Origin: Rugalucina vietnamica
Lineage: Eukaryota; Mollusca; Bivalvia; Lucinida; Lucinidae
Assembly: GCA_964017185.1 (NCBI GenBank)
Contig: OZ024879.1
Location: forward strand, 39,830,383 to 39,894,382
Reading direction: 5' to 3'
Length of the DNA stretch: 64,000 nucleotides
A model generated the notes under the pieces. It searched no databases and was not told the origin of the DNA. It saw nothing but the letters and a program-made list of their open reading frames with translations. A program made the position numbers and the translations under genes. Positions 40,548 through 52,010 of this stretch are shown here, in pieces (within the stretch, counting starts at the first letter, position 1; every line of letters starts with the position of its first letter).

Positions 40548-40712
40548 ACTGCAAAGCTGATCAGCGCGTTTGTATTCGCTGCACGGATAGTACAATTCCT
40601 CTTCTTGTCAAATCCGAAATTTCAAGCTTCTAACCTTCTTCTGTGACGGTACAGTCCGGGTTGTGTCGGAACTGGTCGGAACGGAGATTGTTGATATTCT
40701 CATGCACAGGCT
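40548..40712. mobile_element. W4 MITE family, copy f (left end missing)
   Basis: Begins at the internal palindrome (CTGCAAAGCTGATCAGCG) and ends ATGCACAGGCTC followed by ATTT. Orthologous to copy d across the segmental duplication. Confidence 0.75.
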
Positions 40713-40792
40713 CATTTCTACTTCAAGAATAAAGAGCAATATAACTAGTTATTTTCTGTTTACTGAGGTGGTCATTTTGCTAGCAACAACCC

Positions 40793-41072
40793 CATTACGA
40801 AAACATGCCCATGTGATATGCAGATTTTTTCAAAGTTATGAAAATTGAAAATTTTCAGTAGAAAAAAAAATGATATTTTTCTTATTTTTGCTCAAAACAT
40901 AGATTGTGGGTACACGTTAGAACCACCTCGGCGAGGCGGTTCTAACGAGTACCCACAATCTATGTTTTGGAGCAAAAATAAGAAAAATAGGTATACCCCT
41001 GCATACCCCAGTTTTACTATATAAAAGTGGGGTAAAAGGGGGTATTTATTTCACGGACATGTTTTCGTGATG
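40793..41072. mobile_element. Foldback MITE family FB, copy 5 (complete)
   Basis: CATTACGAAAAC...GTTTTCGTGATG ends with a near-perfect centre (ACGTTAGAACCACCTCGGCG...). It is absent at the matching place near 29276 in the left duplication arm. Confidence 0.9.
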
Positions 41073-41593
41073 CAAACCAAGTTGGCGATTACAACAGAGA
41101 CATTCAAACAGACAAAACAGAAAAAATAAAGAGTAATGACAGTGGAACCGTCTTGGAACGTGTCAAACAGTGTTTCAAACTCCGACACCAGACACCTAGA
41201 AAAGCTTAGATCATAGAATTTGTTTGTTATTTTCCTCGGTTAAAATCACCCACGGTCGAGTCTACTGACGTCTCCAGAATTTATGCTAATGATCGTGTTG
41301 GGCAAACTATAAGCAGATAAGGTTACAATGCTCATTTTGTATTCAAATTCACTTATTCTGTCATTAAGTCGTCGTTTGTATAAACGCAAATATAATTTCA
41401 CATACAGAACTTGCGTAATTTGATGGAATTAACGATATTATGACAATGACGTTACAGTTATCTGACCGGTTTTATTGCAGTATCAGAAAATTAATCTTTA
41501 TTTTGACAATTCCTTGTTTCCAGCTCTTTTAGAAATATACATGCATGCCTGATTTCATTCTGACAGTCGATTGTGACTCAATCTTTTTTGCAG

Positions 41594-41809
41594 ATAGTAA
41601 CAATTCCCAGAATAATATATAGAGAAAAAAGAGTAAAATTGTCATTTAAGTGTTTTGCCAGAAATCTGGAAATACTGGAACCTTACAATTACCCTCATAG
41701 CGACCAAAGAGCTTATAATACGTTCTTGAGATGGATTATAGCCCTTGGAAACAGATACATCGACTGTCCGAATAAGTATTTGGGGCCTGCCCGTTTTAAT
41801 AAAGCTTGA
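41594..41809 (+). CDS. Possible 3'-terminal exon of an unknown gene
   Basis: TTTTTTGCAG (41584-41593) is a plausible acceptor followed by 71 open codons (IVTIPRIIYREKRVKLSF..., ending GPARFNKA) and TGA, with AATAAA inside the last codons and again near 41926. The same acceptor exists in the left arm near 29750, but the frame there is broken by stops. No family is recognised and no upstream exon was found. It may be chance. Confidence 0.2.
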   Translation: MVTIPRIIYREKRVKLSFKCFARNLEILEPYNYPHSDQRAYNTFLRWIIALGNRYIDCPNKYLGPARFNKA

Positions 41810-42118
41810 ACAATTTAAACCGTAAACCGATACTTAATGCGGGACCGAGCCTAAGAAGAAGGTGTATTGGTTAGAGCTGTGTGTTTCTTTGATGCGGCTA
41901 TCACAATGCCGGTTGAAATAATGCTAAATAAAATACATATACAGCTCCAGTCAATTTTGTTTGCGACATGACATGTTATTTTTGAAATGGAGCTGTATAA
42001 CATTTTAACGTCGACTGTTGAATGAAAGAGTACTAGGAGCATCCCTATGAAAGTAATTTTGACAAATACACAATCTGAAGTGAGGATTATCAGTTCCGTA
42101 ACTAGAATTAAGAAATAG

Positions 42119-42276
42119 ATCAGCTCTAGCAGTGAATTGATGAGTAATAATTCACTGTTTGGAGGTCAGTTGTTAAGAAGATCAAATCACGAGCGCGTAG
42201 CGCGAGTGATTTACCTTCTTTCACCTGACCGACAAACAGTGAATTATTACTCAACAATTCACGCACTTGAGCTGAT
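42119..42276. repeat. 158-bp hairpin MITE
   Basis: ATCAGCTC...GAGCTGAT at the ends, GAGTAATAATTCACTG / CAGTGAATTATTACTC in the arms, and a GAGCGCGTAGCGCGAG centre. It has the same overall form as 5072-5217. Confidence 0.85.
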
Positions 42277-43122
42277 CTATTTCGATTCTAACACACAACA
42301 AACGGAATACATGTTGCTGAAACCGTCGATATCGTTCAGCTTTCTGCCATTGCATTGCAGATATCCCGCCAAATATTTGACTGTAATGCTGGTATTTATA
42401 CACACTTATTACGTTTGTTGTGCGCTAAAACGACGTTTCGCCGTCTAACGCTGTTTTGTGGGATAGCTGACGTCACAAATGCCGCAAAGTAACGTCACGC
42501 TTATTCGCCCAGTGAAATTGTTGCACAATATAACACGTTTTTTACCATTGGGTATATAGGCGAGCTGTGTTAGAATATTTCTTTCAAAGAAACTTGAATC
42601 AATCTAGAACATAAAACACGTTTATGACGGGTGGACAACATTGTTATAAAATTAAACTGAATTACGTACGCTATATTGCATGCGAATACAATCTGATTAA
42701 CCATACCTTGCAAACCATATATTTAGAATTAAGAATCAAATACCATACGACAGAACCTTGGCTTCTGTATCTAAGAGGAACTTTGCCAGGACGATGATAT
42801 AATAAGACTGTTTAAGATGAAAATAGGTTATCTCGCGACATTGTGCGATACTAGTACTGTAGTTTTGCCAAGCTTTTTCATCTACTGAGCAAATGTTTGT
42901 TCCAAGATAGCTGTCCAAATTAGCTCTACTGATCAAAACCTATGATTATGTATAATGATATTTGATTGCACACGCGTAATATACCACCTTTGAACTTATA
43001 TAATGTCTACATTATCTATATTTTTCGCTAAACTAAATAACCTTCCAAAGGCTATATAGTTTAGTGAAGTGTAGCTAAGTTTATGGAATACGCGTGGGTT
43101 ACGCAGGCCTTTAATATGTCTC
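42277..43122. other. Unassigned sequence
   Basis: Nothing beyond AT-rich DNA was recognised. It is not present in the left duplication arm. Confidence 0.3.
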
Positions 43123-43400
43123 ATCAGGAAAACATGTCCGTGCAATGAATACCCCCGTAAACCCCACTTTTATATAGTAAAACTGGGGTTTGCAGGGGTA
43201 TACCTATTTTTCTTATTTTTGCTTCAAAACATAGATTGTGGGTACTCGTTAGAACCGCCTAGCCGAGGCGGTTCTAACTTGTACCCACAATCTATGTTTT
43301 GAGCAAAAATAAGAAAAATATCAAACTTTTTCGGTTGAAAATTTTCAATTTTTAAAGCTCGAAAATTCTCTGTTTATTGCATGGGCAAGTTTTCGTAATG
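43123..43400. mobile_element. Foldback MITE family FB, copy 6 (complete)
   Basis: CATCAGGAAAACATG to CAAGTTTTCGTAATG, with inverted ACATAGATTGTGGGTAC arms and GTTAGAACCGCCTAGCCGAG at the centre. One of the best copies for defining the family. Confidence 0.9.
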
Positions 43401-43485
43401 TTAGAGATTGAAGCTGAAATTATCACAATGTGTTTGTAGCGATATGGCAGCTATTATACGACTGCACAGCATCTTCGTTTTTGCA

Positions 43486-43797
43486 TACATGTATGATGAC
43501 GTGTTTATTATGATAATCATTTGAGCCACCTCGTGGGAAAACCAACAATGTGGTTTCCGAACAGGTCCGACACAAACCGACCTGTACAAGCACAGAAAAG
43601 AGCTAGAAGCTTGAAATTTCGGATTTAAGTAGAAGAGATATTGTACTATCCGAGTAGCGAAAACAAAGGCGCTGATCAGCTTCGCGGTTACCGCGAAGCT
43701 GATCTGCGTCTTTGTTTTCGCCTATGCAGATTGTTGGTTTTCCCATGAGGCGGCTCATTTACATGTATGATGACGTGTTTATTATGATAATCATTTA
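43486..43797. repeat. 36-bp direct repeat split by a MITE
   Basis: ACATGTATGATGACGTG...AATCATTT at 43487-43522 recurs at 43761-43796, with copy g of the W4 MITE and one extra ATTT between them. This implies a tandem pair existed before the MITE landed at its junction. Confidence 0.8.
43523..43756. mobile_element. W4 MITE family, copy g (234 bp, complete)
   Basis: Ends GAGCCACCTCGTGGG / CCCATGAGGCGGCTC, flanked by ATTT at 43519-43522 and 43757-43760. The internal palindrome GATCAGCTTCGCGG / CCGCGAAGCTGATC is perfect. Confidence 0.9.
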
Positions 43798-43999
43798 CTA
43801 CAATATGTATCATTTATTTTATGTTGCAGCTTAATGTCTATATTTGGATAGTTGCGCGAGACCTGGCCAATATTGTCCGGTATTAATTGCATTGTCTTTT
43901 CAACGCACGCAACATGCTGAGCTAATTCCGAAAACTGCAGAGAAACTAGGAGAACTACGGTCAATAATTTTGAATTCCAATCTGCTAACTACATCAATT

Positions 44000-44234
44000 G
44001 AGCTGCATCGTGAGAAAACCGGATTTTTGCCTATGCGAAAACAAAGGCTCAGATCAGCTTCGCAGTAACTGCGAAGCTGATCAGCGCCTTTGATTTCGCT
44101 ACTCGGATAGTACAATTCCTCTTCTACTCATAGCCAAAATTTCAAGTATCTAGCCTGCTCCTGTGACTGTACAGACCGATTTGTGTCGCACCTGGTCGGA
44201 AACCCCGAAGACCGGTTTTCTCGCGTCGGGGCTC
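44000..44234. mobile_element. W4 MITE family, copy h (235 bp, complete)
   Basis: Flanked by AATT at 43996-43999 and 44235-44238. The left duplication arm keeps the empty site ATCAATTTATCAT (30461 onward), which confirms the duplication directly. Confidence 0.92.
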
Positions 44235-44540
44235 AATTTATCATTATATAATTTACGAATGGTATAAGAAAATACGCCTATCAGGAAACAAACTGTGTAG
44301 TCACAAGGTATATGCTTGCTATTTCAGATGAAGGAGTTGTGCTTTAAGGCGAAACGCAACGTCTTTCCAACACACGCAGTTAAACCGTATACGACATGTG
44401 CTTATTTATTAACTTTCGTTTATATTTTAAATGAATCCCTGGCAGGCTCAATAATTTAAAATGATACTTCAAATGCAATGTTTGATTTGATTTGTATTTT
44501 AGGTCCCCGTCAATAGATATGGTATTGTCGGGACGTTGCG

Positions 44541-44662
44541 CTGAGGCGGTTCTAACGTCTACACACAATGTATGTTTTGAGCAAAATATTGAAAATATCC
44601 TTTTTTTCTATAGAAATTTTTATTTTCAACAGCATAAAAAATCTCTGAGCGATTTCGTAATG
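44541..44662. mobile_element. Foldback MITE family FB, copy 7 (right half)
   Basis: Begins inside the central palindrome (GAGGCGGTTCTAACG) and ends TTTCGTAATG. It follows a truncated SINE-like repeat (44485-44540). Confidence 0.75.
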
Positions 44663-45204
44663 GGTCATTGTTATTATGTTCCGACTGTTATTTCCATCTT
44701 CTAGGAGTCTCCAAAGATAATTCATTTTAATGCCAGACTCCTTCACAAAAATAATGATCTTATTTCGTTCATTTGGTGAGTCGACTGGAAAGGGTTGTCT
44801 GGGCCTTAAAACCTCAATCAATTATCATCACCTCTTCAATACTTAAATAAACACTAGCGCTAATGGAAAGACAATCACGGATTCAAAACGCGCATAATTT
44901 TCTATAATTTAAGTCGCATTCCAGACGAACAATGCATCATTCATACAGAATAAAGTAACTGATTGCATGAACAAAGCTAGTGTCTCCTTGGTCAATTCTC
45001 GAGAGCCTTGCATTTACACGGCATTTGATTTGAATATATTCGTCACATTCAAGTTAGAGAATTTGCATATGAGACAGTGACGAAAGACTGTCAATTTCCA
45101 GCTTCATCTGATATTAATACATATGATGAGTAACGGGGTTCGTGGAATGTACTTTTCTGTTGTTTGTTTTTTACAAAATGTCGTAAGGGTGGACGGATGG
45201 GAAT

Positions 45205-45525
45205 ATGGGCCCCGCCTATTGAGACCTAAGGAAATAGTTGGGCTGCTTGTGTCTCCAGGCAAAGCTTCTACGCAACTGATTGACCATATGAATATTTATG
45301 AACTGCTCAGGTCTGAGCCTGCCCAAGAAAAGTGGTTCAAGTCAAACCATCCATACATCTAACTAAGGGCCTTTTTGGCTAGTTGGGTAGTTATATTTGA
45401 AGCACTCTTTGATTTCATAACGGCCTTATTTTGAGTACATTTCCCAAAAAGGGAGGCAACGTCCCGACATGACCACAGCTGTTGACTGGGGCGATAAACC
45501 TTGACTCAAACAAACAAACAAAATG
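45205..45525 (+). repeat. SINE-like (CAAA)-tailed repeat, full sense copy
   Basis: Runs from GGGCCCCGCC and TTGGGCTGCTTGTGTCTCC to CCACAGCTGTTGACTGGGG and a clear tail CAAACAAACAAACAAA. Confidence 0.75.
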
Positions 45526-45599
45526 TCGTAATGATGAATACAAGTAATATCTTAAACTTAATGATAAGACATCCAGTGCAGGGAAATAATTCTGCGGCA

Positions 45600-46223
45600 T
45601 CTATAGTCTAGATGCAAACAGAAAACATTTGGACCATACCGGTCTGTAATTAGCTGCATCATATTTCTCACCTTTCTTATACCCCGGGGCCACATTTGCC
45701 TGTCGCCAATCATCTGGTACAGTTCCCTGAGCAAGCGACTTATTGTAGATAAAGGCCAAGATGGGGGCAATTTCAGAACTACATTCTTTTAATACCCTAG
45801 CACTCAGGCCGTCTGGCCCTGGTGCCTTGTGAACATTTAGCCCATTCAGCAGTTTGAGGACCCCTTTAGGGTCAACCGTGATTTCACCCATGGGGGTAAA
45901 AGGGCTTGTGCCTTTGGAGGGAATTTCAGAATCAGTCTCACGCGTAAATGCCGCCTGTAATTGTTTATTGCAGATGTTTGCCTTATCAACCGTGTCAGTT
46001 TTTAAAATTCCGTTTTCTCTTAGTGAAGTGATCCCTGACGCGTCTTTTTTGAGGGACTTAACAAATGACCAAAACCTTTTACATTTTTCATTTTTTCTCG
46101 GGCTATGGGATCATTGTCATCAGTTTCAAAGGAGAAGATATTGGAAATATGCTTCCAATATGCATCTCTGATGGCTTTCTGTACATGTGCTCTGAACCGT
46201 TTGTAATGGTTCTTAATGTCGTA
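45600..46223 (-). pseudogene. CR1/jockey-like LINE fragment (start of the RT domain)
   Basis: Minus-strand translation gives YKRFRAHVQKAIRDAYWKH and, after a one-base shift near 46085, FWSFVKSLKKDASGITSLR, then HKAPGPDGLSARVLKE, DDWRQANVAPGYKKG and NYRPV, where homology stops. This is the linker and first RT blocks of a LINE distinct from the one at 9099. Both ends are cut; the upper end abuts a Penelope-like fragment. Confidence 0.75.
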
Positions 46224-46742
46224 GCTGATCTATTTGTATACTGCTACGAAAGAGATTTCATGGATTCTCTTAACGATGACAATCAAACTGATGTTATCGA
46301 GGCTTTAAATTCGACTTCTGGGTACCTCGATTACCTTTTGAACATTGACAATCCTTATTTCGAAGGCATGGTCACGCAAATTCATTCCCCTGAATAACAG
46401 TTGAATAAAGCAAACAACACAGATACCGAAGACCCATTTTTAGACTTACATCTTTCTATTGCAAATGGATTTGTTTCTTCTAAAATTTATGATAAACGCG
46501 ATGACTTTGATTTTGATATAGTAAACTTTCCGTTTAAGGATAGTGACGTTCCTCGCCGTGCTTCTTATGGCGTATATATTTCGCAACTTATTAGGTTTGC
46601 TAGACTCTGCAATCATGTTGCGGACTTCAATGCGCGTAATATATGTTTAACAGCCAAACTTCTTCAACAGGGCTATCGGTATCATAAACTTCGAAAATCC
46701 TTTTATAAGTGTCAGCAAAACTTAGGGCGTAGGGTAGATTAA
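46221..46742 (+). pseudogene. Penelope-like RT fragment, decayed
   Basis: VADLFVYCYERDFMDSL, NIDNPYFEGM, KRDDFDFDIVNFPF and YGVYISQLIRFAR match the RT at 39 kb. A stop lies near 46395 and the second catalytic aspartate is replaced (YLDY). Its 3' region follows at 47455-47762. Confidence 0.8.
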
Positions 46743-47454
46743 ACTTGACTATTACACAACTTCAAAATACTTGCACTGATTTGATTTTTATTCTGGCAGA
46801 GGTAGATGTATACAAGATCTTCTATATCAGTATTTCTTTCTTTGGTGTGCTAGTTTTAAAATTTTGAGTGGTTTTATGAAATGGTGTGTAAGAAATAAAA
46901 CAGCTGAAAAAAGGCTTAAATTGGCGATTATCAAGTTGTTGGTTCTCTCGTATATGCGCTCTTACCTATGCTTTTCTTTCTTTTATTCGAAAATATTAGA
47001 AAATTATATGTTGTTTGAAAATACAAGAAAAAGTTTGAATCTACAAATATGGTTTTGATACATTTATAAATATTGTTTTTTTTTCCGACTTTTCAAGTTA
47101 GAGGGTAGGGTTGTTACACGAGTCCAAAAAATTGACTTCCACTTCAAGATGAAAATTTATGTATGTTTTAGGCCCAACATAGTCAGTGTTACTAAAACAA
47201 AATGACTTTTGAAGTCATTTGTTGTGAATTGTTTGTCCAGGAATGTATATTTGAAAGAATTGAAAATTAAAATAATATATTTAATTTTCAAACATTTTGT
47301 TTAGAGGTGTCATTTAGAGGCCTGTAGCTTGAAAAAATGCACACTACCCTATATTTATTTTGTTTTCATATGTCTTATCTTATATTTTGGAATCAAAACA
47401 GAGCGGCTAGGAAAAAAGTTTGAATACTTTTTCATTGGCAGCGAACATCCTTAA
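46743..47454. other. Unassigned sequence between RT fragment and 3' region
   Basis: No family match was seen; it probably includes an insertion or highly diverged 3' RT sequence. Confidence 0.3.
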
Positions 47455-47762
47455 GCCCGCCAGTAATTTTGAATAACTGATCGTTCCAAGGCGATACTTC
47501 TGTGGTGGTTCTTATTGTTTTATGTTTGGGTGTTTAACTTTTTTGTGCTGTTGGTGTCTAATGTATGTTATCATATTTTAGATAAGTTTAGGTAACTGAG
47601 TGGCCACCTATTGGGAATAGAGCTGCTCATTCGGCTTACGATATGTTTTCATGGTATAAGTACCTGATTGTTAATTAAGTTTTTTTCCACCTGGGTTTTT
47701 GGAGTGGAAATCTTTTTCTGATTGCGCCTTTTCCTGATCGTTGCATACTTGTACCATATTAT
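47455..47762 (+). mobile_element. Penelope-like 3' region fragment
   Basis: AAGCCCGCCAGTAA, GATCGTTCCAAGGCGATACT, GAGTGGCCACCTATTGGG and GATTGCGCCTTTTCCTGATC, ending TTGTACC. Confidence 0.75.
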
Positions 47763-47993
47763 GTATTAGCTATGAAACAGAAGTTTGTTAGTGCAATCTA
47801 CGCTGACTAAATTGTACTGAACGAATATCTAGCATTGTGCGACCCTGTAGCTCGTTTCACGAAGCTCTTTTAGGACATATCTTATGATCAAGATTAATCT
47901 TAGGAGTGAGTTGTGATCTATCTTAACGGAAAGACTTGTCTTATGTGTGAGGTTGCGACTTGCTCATAATAGGCTAATGGCCAGTAGGACAAA

Positions 47994-50900
47994 CCCTCCC
48001 CCCAGGGGGAATTTTCTGCACCATGATTTTCTGAAAGTATAGTAAAAAAGCTATCAAATCCTGTTTTCTGCCCTCTGGAAGTGGAAGCGTTTGTATTTTA
48101 CGCTATGTTTTATTATATGACCTGATACCATCTTTTGTATAGAAATAATTGGGGTCTGCGTAGAAAATCGATCATACCTCTGCTGTTACTATTCCTAGAC
48201 CATTCAACATCGTCTTTTTTAAAGCTTTGACATATCCCTTTCATTCTATGATAAGTAATGCAAAACATCTACTTTGCATATTCATGAATATTAATGAAAA
48301 CATGAAAATGGTAGAAAATCATTAAAAAAAACATAAATTAACTCATTTCAGGCCTAAACTATAGTTGTGACACATTTATATTGCACCATTTAGACATATT
48401 TCATAAATGTATTGTTGTCATGAGCCTATGTGAAAATTATCTCATTTGTATATTCATGAATATTAATTGAAAAGCAAAAAATCCTGGAAAAATAGGGTGT
48501 ATACATATAGTATCATTTGTACCTGGGCTGTTGATAAACATGGAACACTAATATGGAATCAAATGAATGCTATGGCCATGTTCTATCACCCTTAAACATA
48601 TAATACATGTATTTAAAGATATAAGGCTCATCTATTTTTTTTTTTCATGAATATTTATGAAAACTAGAAATCGCAGAGAAATAATGAAAAAATGAACTAG
48701 TATACCAACAGAATAACTTGTATCTGATTATTTCTGTTATTTTCATATTTTTTGTGTGTATAGAATATGATCCTATCAATCAATTGATACCAATTTCAGT
48801 TCTCTAGAGCTTTTGGTTGCTGAGATACTGTCAATTCTGTTGGTATATTCCCTTCATTTGTCTGTTTTTCTCTTATATCTAAAGTTTTCTTAAATTTTGG
48901 CAAGATAGTCAAGTTGAACTTTTTCCTATATCTTATTATATAATTATAAATTATTGTCATATCTATCATTTGATACCAATTTCAGCTCTCTAGGTTTTAT
49001 TGCTGTTGAGATTTAAACGTATCCGTTGGTATACCCCCTCTATTTTTCTGTGTTTTTATCTAATTTTTAAAGTTCTTGTCAATATTCGAACAATAAGAAA
49101 GTCTAATTATTCATTAATCATATTATATGATTATAAAACATTATCATAACAATCATTTGATACCAATTTCAGCTCTCTAGAGCTTTTGGTTGCTGAGTTA
49201 ATAACCTTTTTATTGGTATACCCCCTCCATTTTTCTGTGATTTTTCCCTTAAATTTAATGTTTTATCAATATTCGAAAAACAAGAAAGTCAGAATGTTTG
49301 TATGTCTTACCACATGGTTACAGAACATAATCCTAGCAATGATTTGATACCAATTTCAGCTCTCTAGAGCTCTTGGTCACCGAGATCTTAGCAATTTTAC
49401 TGGTATACCTCCTTCCTTTGGTCGTGATTTTTCTGCTATAACTTCTGTTTTCTTAAATATTTGAGCAACAAGAAAGTAAGCTTGTTTATATATTTTATTA
49501 TATGATTGTAGAATATTGTCATAGCAATTATTTGATACCAATTTCAGCTCTGTAGGGCTTACATTGGTATACCCCCTCCGTTTTTCTTTGAGTTTTATCT
49601 AATATTAAAAGTTCTCATCAATATTTGAACAACAAAAAAGTTTGATTGTTTATATGTCTTATCATATGATTATAAAACATTATTATACCAATCATTTGAT
49701 ACCAATTTCAGTTCTCTAAAGCTATTGGTCACTGAGATATTAGCAATTTTATTGGCATACCTCCTTCCTTTGGCAGTGATTCTTCTGCTATATCTTATGT
49801 TTTCTTAAATATTTGAGCAACAACAAAGTAAGCTTGTTTATATATCTTATTACATGGTTATAGAATATTGTCAAAGAAATCATTTGATACCCATTTCAGC
49901 ACTCTAGGACATTTGGTTGCTGAGATATAAATGTTTATATTGGTATACCCCCTCCATTTTTCTTTGATTTTTATCTTATATTTAAAGTTCTCATCAATAT
50001 TCGAACAACAAGAAAGTTAGATTATTTATATGTCTAATCACTCAATTATAGAACATTATCATACCAATCATTTGATACCAATTTCAACTCTCTAGATCAA
50101 TTTGTCACTGAGATATTAGCATTTTTATTGGTATACCCCTTCCTTTGACAGTGATTTTTCTCTTATATCTTAAGTTTTCTTAAATATTTGAGCAAGTAAA
50201 AAGTCAGCTTGTTTATAAATCTTATTATAGGGTTATAGAATATTGTCAATGCAATCATTTGACACCAATTTCTGCTCTCTATGGTTTTTGGTTGCTGAGA
50301 TATAAACATTTTTATAGGTATACCCCTCCAGTTTCTGTGAGTTTTCTACCATATTTATTGATTTCATCAAAAGTCAAACAGCAGAAAAGTCTGATTGTAA
50401 ATGTATCTTATTTCAGGGTTTTAGAATTCTACCATAGCAATCATTTGTTATACGTTTCAGCTCTCTATGGCTTTTGGTTGCCGAGATATAAACATATCTG
50501 TAGGTATACCCCCTCCAATGATCTGTGATTTTTCTCTTCAATTAAAAGTTCTTATCAATATTTGAACATCAAGAAAGTCAGATTCTTTCTGTATCTTATC
50601 ACATGATTATAGAATATTATCACAACAATCATTTGATACACATTTCAGCTCTCTTAGAGTTTTTGGTCACTGAGATATTAGCAATTTTGTTTGGTATACC
50701 ACCTTCCTTTATATGTTTCTTTTTTAATATCTGAACTTCTTTTTAATATTTGATCATTAAGATAGCCAGTTGTTTATATATCTTATTACATGATTATAAA
50801 ACATTGCCAAAACAATCATTTGATACCTATTTCAGCTCTCTATGTCTATCAGTAGCCAAGATAAATGTGGTAATAGAGGTGTACCACATTAATTTCTCTG

Positions 50901-51537
50901 CTTATTAGGGGTGGGGGTGATCACTCAAATGGAGATTAAAGTGATCCTGTGACCAAATTGGCACCCATGAGCATTTGGTCTAAGGTTGCAAGGTACATCC
51001 TACAACCCACTCAAACCCTTAAATGGCAATAGGTTAAATTTTGATTTTCGTCATTTTCATTAATATTCATGAAAATGCAAATGAGAAAATTTTCATTAAG
51101 GTCCCTGGCGTCAACGTCAAATAGTATTATTGGTACAATAACAATGAGCCACAATGATAGTTTAGGCCTGAAATTAGTTTTTACGGGGATAATTAATTTT
51201 TAAATGTTTCGTTTTTCATTTTTATCTTTTAATGAAAATTCATGAATAAGCAAATTAGAAATTTTCTATTACTTATTATTGGATAAAAGGGCTATGTAAA
51301 AGCATTAAAATGAGATCAAGTTCAATGGTATAGGATAAGAAACAACTGAGATATCTTCAGTTTTCTATGTGTACCCCCATTATTAAAACGCAAAAATTGA
51401 ATATTTAGGGTAATATAATGAAACATAGCATAAAACGCAAACGCTTCCACTTCCAGATGGCAGAAAACAGGGTTTGATAGCTTTTTCAATGTACTTTTAG
51501 AAAATCATAGTGTAGAAAATTCCCCCTGGGGGGAGGG
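47994..51537. mobile_element. 3.5 kb element with ~130-bp inverted ends and satellite core
   Basis: CCCTCCCCCCAGGGGG at 47994 is matched by its complement at 51522-51537. Similarity then continues inward for about 130 bases (AAAAAGCTATCAAA, CTGTTTTCTGCC, GGAAGTGGAAGCGTTTG). Further in, inverted CATGAATATT and ATGCAAAT-like pieces suggest a still longer decayed palindrome. There is no Helentron hairpin, so it is a different class from the other two satellite elements. Confidence 0.85.
48700..50890. repeat. Satellite array, about 12 units of ~187 bp
   Basis: TTTGATACCAATTTCAGCTC recurs at about 48783, 48969, 49156, 49343, 49531, 49695, 49883, 50071, 50258, 50444, 50632 and 50819. Spacing is 186-188 except one shortened unit (164) around 49550. 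Every unit also has a TATTGGTATACC block. Confidence 0.93.
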
Positions 51538-51644
51538 GGGTATGGGTAGCTAGAAGACTATAAGATTTATCTCAGTTCAAGGTCAAACACAACAAACAGT
51601 TAGTTTCAAGTATGTTAAATAATAGAATTGATTTAGTTTTGGTG

Positions 51645-51725
51645 ATAGCTCAGTGGATTTATGCAAGTAATTCAATTAGTATTTTGCCAAAATATGAACC
51701 AGGCGATCCGAGATCGAATCCATTT
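51645..51725 (+). repeat. tRNA-derived SINE head (A and B boxes intact)
   Basis: TAGCTCAGTGG near 51652 matches the A-box consensus; GATCGAATCC near 51713 matches the B box. A pyrimidine-rich tract follows instead of a clear body. It is too irregular for a functional tRNA. Confidence 0.55.
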
Positions 51726-52010
51726 ATTTTTCTCTCTTTTTATCTTTTTTTTTTTCTTTCTATTTCAATATAAATACATGCACTTAGATCTGCCAACTGT
51801 TTCATTGTAATGATGTATGCTAATTCGTCTACAAATCGAAACAAAATCTCTTTAACACCAGTGTTTGCGTTATACACTGTATGATAAACCTGATGCATCG
51901 GGCGGCCGAACTGTTTATCATTTGAGGAAGTATAGTCAATTTGCCATATTGAACTTAGGTCTAGTTATACTCGCAATTATGTATACAGTTCATGATGTTT
52001 GCAGTTAAAA

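Larger units (their letters stand above)
40548..45100. repeat. Segmental duplication, right arm
   Basis: Same order and orientation as 28994-38079. It lacks the mariner-like element, the L1, the ACGCGTA element and the hammerhead repeat, and carries extra FB and W4 MITE copies. It lost the interval corresponding to 31930-36090. Confidence 0.85.
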
